Positions 61,875-64,000 of a stretch of DNA of 64,000 bases are shown in pieces. Source of the DNA: Flavobacterium plurextorum (GTDB taxonomy: Bacteria > Bacteroidota > Bacteroidia > Flavobacteriales > Flavobacteriaceae); assembly GCF_002217395.1 (NCBI RefSeq), contig NZ_MUHD01000005.1:62001-126000 (forward strand). The letters run 5' to 3'. The notes below the pieces were generated by a model that searched no databases, had not been told where the DNA came from, and worked only from the letters and a program-made list of their open reading frames with translations. Within the stretch, counting starts at the first letter, position 1. The number at the start of each line of letters is the position of its first letter. The translations under genes were made by a program, and so were the position numbers.

Positions 61875-62034
61875 ATCTCTGAACTATTTATTATAGATTA
61901 AACACTATTGAGGTGTATTTATAAAAACAATTAATTGAAATATTTATTGTATTTACAGAATAAATTAATGTTCTCAAAAGGATAATTAATTTGATGCCGT
62001 TTAAGTTCAAAGTTTTTATGTTTCTTCTCTATTT

Positions 62035-62412
62035 TTAGATCGTACTGGTTTTTCTTTCGGCAGGTCTAAAATACCAAGAAACAATAGTTAAAGCGATCAA
62101 CAATATTGGACCAAAATAGTCTTTGGCAGAATCTCCTATAGCAAAATGCGAAAAAACAGCTCCTGTCATTGCAAAAAAGAAACCAGCATATGCCCATTCT
62201 TTCAATAAAGAGAATTTAGGGATTAAAATCGCTATAACTCCTAAAAGTTTCCATACTCCTAAAAGAGTTAAAAAGTATAAAGGATAACCTAAGCGCGTTA
62301 TCATTTCTGCTTCATCTTTCATTTTTAATAATTGCACAATTCCTGTCGCAGTCATTCCTAATGCCAGCCAAAGCGTAGCAATCCAGTAGATAATTTTATT
62401 TCTTTTGCTCAT
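62035..62412 (-). CDS. DoxX-like membrane protein
   Basis: A 125-residue protein with four hydrophobic helices (about 8-28, 43-63, 70-90, 98-115). The segment GVWKLLGVIAILIPKFSLLKEWAYAG is typical of the DoxX-like family. It lies 6 bp after the SRPBCC gene as the last member of an ArsR-controlled operon; this trio recurs in Bacteroidota. Function unknown. Confidence 0.8.
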   Translation of the reverse strand: MSKRNKIIYWIATLWLALGMTATGIVQLLKMKDEAEMITRLGYPLYFLTLLGVWKLLGVIAILIPKFSLLKEWAYAGFFFAMTGAVFSHFAIGDSAKDYFGPILLIALTIVSWYFRPAERKTSTI

Positions 62413-62418
62413 AATATT

Positions 62419-62889
62419 TTAGTTTAATGTTTTACTTAAAATTTCTTGTAATCGATTATGTGCCATGTTAATACCTTGGGCAAACGGCATTTTCAATGTT
62501 TGATCTCTAAGTTCAATTGATCTATAAATAATTTGAATCGTAAGCCTGCTGGTTTCATCGGTGATTTTTTCAAATTCTAAAAATTCCAATTGAGGAGAGA
62601 AGCTCGTGTTTTCCATTTCAAAAGTTCGTGTTATTTTTTGATTAGGAATATATTCATGTATAACTCCGTTTGCTTTAAAAACCACATTTCCATTAGGATC
62701 TGAAGTTTCAAACTGCCAGCCGCCATGTTTTTTGTTTTCTAGTTTCAGTACTTTTGTTCCCATCCATTGTTCTACAATTTCGGCTTCCGTATATCCTTTG
62801 AAAAGTAACTCCAAGGGAAGATCAAAATCTCTAGTAATCACTAATTGCTGTTGTCCATTTACGGCACTAACTTTAGTTTTTGGTTCCAT
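62419..62889 (-). CDS. SRPBCC/AHSA1-domain protein
   Basis: A 156-residue START-like fold protein. The beginning ITRDFDLPLELLFKGYTEAEIVEQWMG and the later GGWQFETSDPNGNVVFKANGVIHEYIPNQKITRTFEM are characteristic of the AHSA1 (activator of Hsp90 ATPase-like) group, which binds hydrophobic ligands. Start codon is 3 bp after the ArsR stop. Probably a small-molecule binding or stress protein; no specific ligand known. Confidence 0.87.
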   Translation of the reverse strand: MEPKTKVSAVNGQQQLVITRDFDLPLELLFKGYTEAEIVEQWMGTKVLKLENKKHGGWQFETSDPNGNVVFKANGVIHEYIPNQKITRTFEMENTSFSPQLEFLEFEKITDETSRLTIQIIYRSIELRDQTLKMPFAQGINMAHNRLQEILSKTLN

Positions 62890-62892
62890 GTA

Positions 62893-63219
62893 TTAATCGT
62901 TTTTGGGTTTATAGTTCTTCATTATACTTTCTAATTTATTAAACCTGTCATCCCACATTTTGCGAAAAGGTTCAATAAAACTGTCGATTTCCTTAATTTT
63001 TTCTGGATTTAAATGATAGTGAATTTCTCTTCCTGTTTGTGTTTGGTGCAGTAACTCACATTCACTCAATATTTGTATGTGTTTTGAAATAGTCTGTCTA
63101 GACGATTTAAAATTCTCGGCTATGGCTCCGGGAGTCATTGCTTGTATAGCAACTAAACTTAAAATTGCTCGGCGGGTAGGATCAGCGATCGCTTGAAAAA
63201 CATCTCTTCTAATTTCCAT
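62893..63219 (-). CDS. ArsR-family transcriptional regulator
   Basis: From the preferred start at 63219 ([20 protein letters not shown]) the product is 108 residues; an ATG at 63267 lies inside the promoter and is unlikely. The winged helix includes [40 protein letters not shown]. The metal-binding Cys pair of classic ArsR is absent, so it belongs to the group that controls SRPBCC/DoxX genes through an unknown signal. It should repress its own operon by binding the tandem repeats at 63221-63263. Confidence 0.9.
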   Translation of the reverse strand: MEIRRDVFQAIADPTRRAILSLVAIQAMTPGAIAENFKSSRQTISKHIQILSECELLHQTQTGREIHYHLNPEKIKEIDSFIEPFRKMWDDRFNKLESIMKNYKPKND

Positions 63220-63220
63220 T

Positions 63221-63263
63221 ATGCAGTTATTTGACTGCAAATATAATGCAGTTATTTGACTGC
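63221..63263. promoter_or_regulatory. Tandem ArsR operator
   Basis: atgcagttatttgactgc occurs twice exactly (63221-63238 and 63246-63263) with a 25-bp period. Each copy contains inverted arms gcagt/actgc. The copies flank and overlap the promoter of the ArsR operon. Confidence 0.8.
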
Positions 63264-63267
63264 GCAA
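63238..63267 (-). promoter_or_regulatory. Promoter of the ArsR operon
   Basis: On the minus strand, TTG (63267-63265), a 19-bp spacer and TATATTTG (63245-63238) form a complete consensus promoter. The -7 box lies exactly between the two operator copies, and the start codon is only about 19 bp downstream. Confidence 0.75.
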
Positions 63268-63289
63268 TATTTTTTTTAAGTTTTTTTCA

Positions 63290-63324
63290 AAAAAAAACTC
63301 CTAAATAAATAATTTAGGAGTTTT
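63290..63324 (-). terminator. Terminator of the lipocalin-like gene
   Basis: Stem aaaactcctaaat / atttaggagtttt (13 bp) with a 5-nt loop, followed on the minus strand by a long T-run. Confidence 0.9.
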
Positions 63325-63385
63325 CAATGTCTTTATTTTTTTTGAATTATGATTCTGATTTTAAAAATGTTACACTAAACTTAAG

Positions 63386-63754
63386 TTAGATTTTCTTAAG
63401 AGTAAGCTTCATTTCTTTTGTATCTAAAACCAGTTCATCTGTTGTAATCGTGCTTTCACAAGGGTATGGAGTACCAACTTCATCTTTTATCACTAAACTT
63501 TTTCCACCTTTTGTCAATGCATAAGTACCATTTGTAATCTCTCTAGTTAAAAAGCCAGTTACGTGCCCATCTTCTGTAAAAGTTAGGGTTCCGTCGCTTA
63601 GAATAACTGCTTTTAAAGAATCTGAAAGTGGCATTTTAGCTTCTACAGCAGTAATTTTCCAAGAATTTACAAGTTTATTTCTACCCTTAGCGCATGAAAT
63701 AATTAATACTGCAGCCAATGCAATTCCGAAGATAAATAATTTAGATTTTTTCAT
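63386..63754 (-). CDS. Lipocalin-like lipoprotein
   Basis: A 122-residue lipoprotein (lipobox LIISC, Cys21). The beta-strand pattern, with NKLVNSWKITAVEAKMPLSDS, LTFTEDGHVTGFL and NGTYALTKGGKSLVI, fits small lipocalin-like proteins common in Bacteroidota. Ligand and role unknown. Single gene with its own terminator. Confidence 0.8.
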   Translation of the reverse strand: MKKSKLFIFGIALAAVLIISCAKGRNKLVNSWKITAVEAKMPLSDSLKAVILSDGTLTFTEDGHVTGFLTREITNGTYALTKGGKSLVIKDEVGTPYPCESTITTDELVLDTKEMKLTLKKI

Positions 63755-63941
63755 GATTTTGTGATTAAAAATTAGACAGGAAAAGTTACAAAAAAAAGTA
63801 TTACTCCTAACATTTTATTAACACAAAATGAATTAATGTATCTGATTTATAATATTTTATTGAAATTGTTATTGCTTTCTTAGGTTTTATTTATTTTTAG
63901 AAAAGGCTTAGTAAGACGCTGTTTTCTTTCCATTATAAAAG

Positions 63942-64000
63942 TTAATTAAGAGTCAAAGCTCCTAAAATTTCCTCGTACATAAATGGTCCTCCAGGATATT
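63942..64000 (-). CDS. C-terminal end of a gene running off the right edge (partial)
   Basis: The minus strand reads in frame YPGGPFMYEEILGALTLN and then TAA (stop at 63942-63944). The codon use and Gly/Pro-rich tail look coding, but only about 19 residues are visible, too few to identify the family. Confidence 0.55.
   Translation of the reverse strand, partial: YPGGPFMYEEILGALTLN

Noticed and set aside
1..64000. CRISPR arrays, tRNA and rRNA genes, integrase or transposase genes
   Set aside because: No regularly spaced repeats of the CRISPR type, no cloverleaf-like sequences and no transposase or integrase domains were seen.

Overview
The window looks like a chromosomal stretch of a Flavobacterium-type bacterium (phylum Bacteroidota). 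It is AT-rich and has several TonB-dependent receptors, a SusC/SusD pair, a hybrid two-component regulator and many lipoproteins. At several genes there are promoter boxes of the TTG-N18-21-TAnnTTTG type known from this group. No rRNA, tRNA, CRISPR array, phage or transposase gene was seen. All family assignments come from reading the translated sequence; no database search was run.

Layout. (1) 1-4860, minus strand: a putative metal or siderophore uptake module made of an ABC permease cut by the window edge, a TonB siderophore-type receptor, an ABC ATPase and a small exported His/Cys protein. (2) 5276-23041: mixed housekeeping and accessory genes. These are a DapB-like reductase, an sdhAB pair without a cytochrome b subunit, a second TonB siderophore receptor, a luciferase-like oxidoreductase, a MocR-type regulator, a TauE/SafE exporter with its DUF1634 partner, a 49-residue membrane peptide followed by a CPBP protease, GNAT and DoxX proteins, two alcohol dehydrogenase-type enzymes and a PQQ-type sugar dehydrogenase lipoprotein. 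(3) 23127-31119: a compact five-gene plus-strand operon with a divergent XRE-cupin regulator, read here as a phosphonate or organophosphate utilisation system. It encodes a phosphonatase-like HAD hydrolase, a TonB receptor, a PhoD-like phosphatase/phosphodiesterase, a phosphonate-associated alcohol dehydrogenase and an organophosphate-type MFS importer. This is the strongest candidate for a little-described system. (4) 31392-33637: two lipoproteins, one with a full metzincin zinc motif. (5) 34058-61044, all minus strand: a polysaccharide utilisation locus, most likely for heparan sulfate or a related glycosaminoglycan. In transcription order it holds GH88, two PL12, SusC, SusD, ROK kinase, sugar MFS, sulfatase, two large DUF4962/heparinase II/III lyases (PL15-like), the hybrid two-component sensor, DUF4861 and a KduD/Ga5DH-like SDR. 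(6) 61275-64000: a secreted protein, an ArsR-SRPBCC-DoxX operon with a clear operator/promoter, a lipocalin-like lipoprotein and the last codons of a gene running off the right edge.

How the parts work together. In the glycosaminoglycan locus, SusC/SusD would import oligosaccharides, the periplasmic PL12 and PL15-like lyases and the sulfatase would cut and desulfate them, GH88 would remove the unsaturated uronic acid, the MFS carrier would import monosaccharides, the ROK kinase would phosphorylate the amino sugar and the SDR would act on the uronate product. The hybrid sensor would switch the locus on. In the phosphonate cluster, the proposed route is outer-membrane import, periplasmic ester cleavage by the PhoD-like enzyme, inner-membrane import by the MFS carrier, oxidation of a hydroxyalkylphosphonate by the dehydrogenase, and C-P cleavage by the HAD enzyme.

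Intergenic DNA carries at least four copies of a roughly 145-bp element with about 21-bp terminal inverted repeats (acacatagaaacatag...), a perfect 33-bp-arm inverted repeat, and short tcccgatagctatcggga palindromes.
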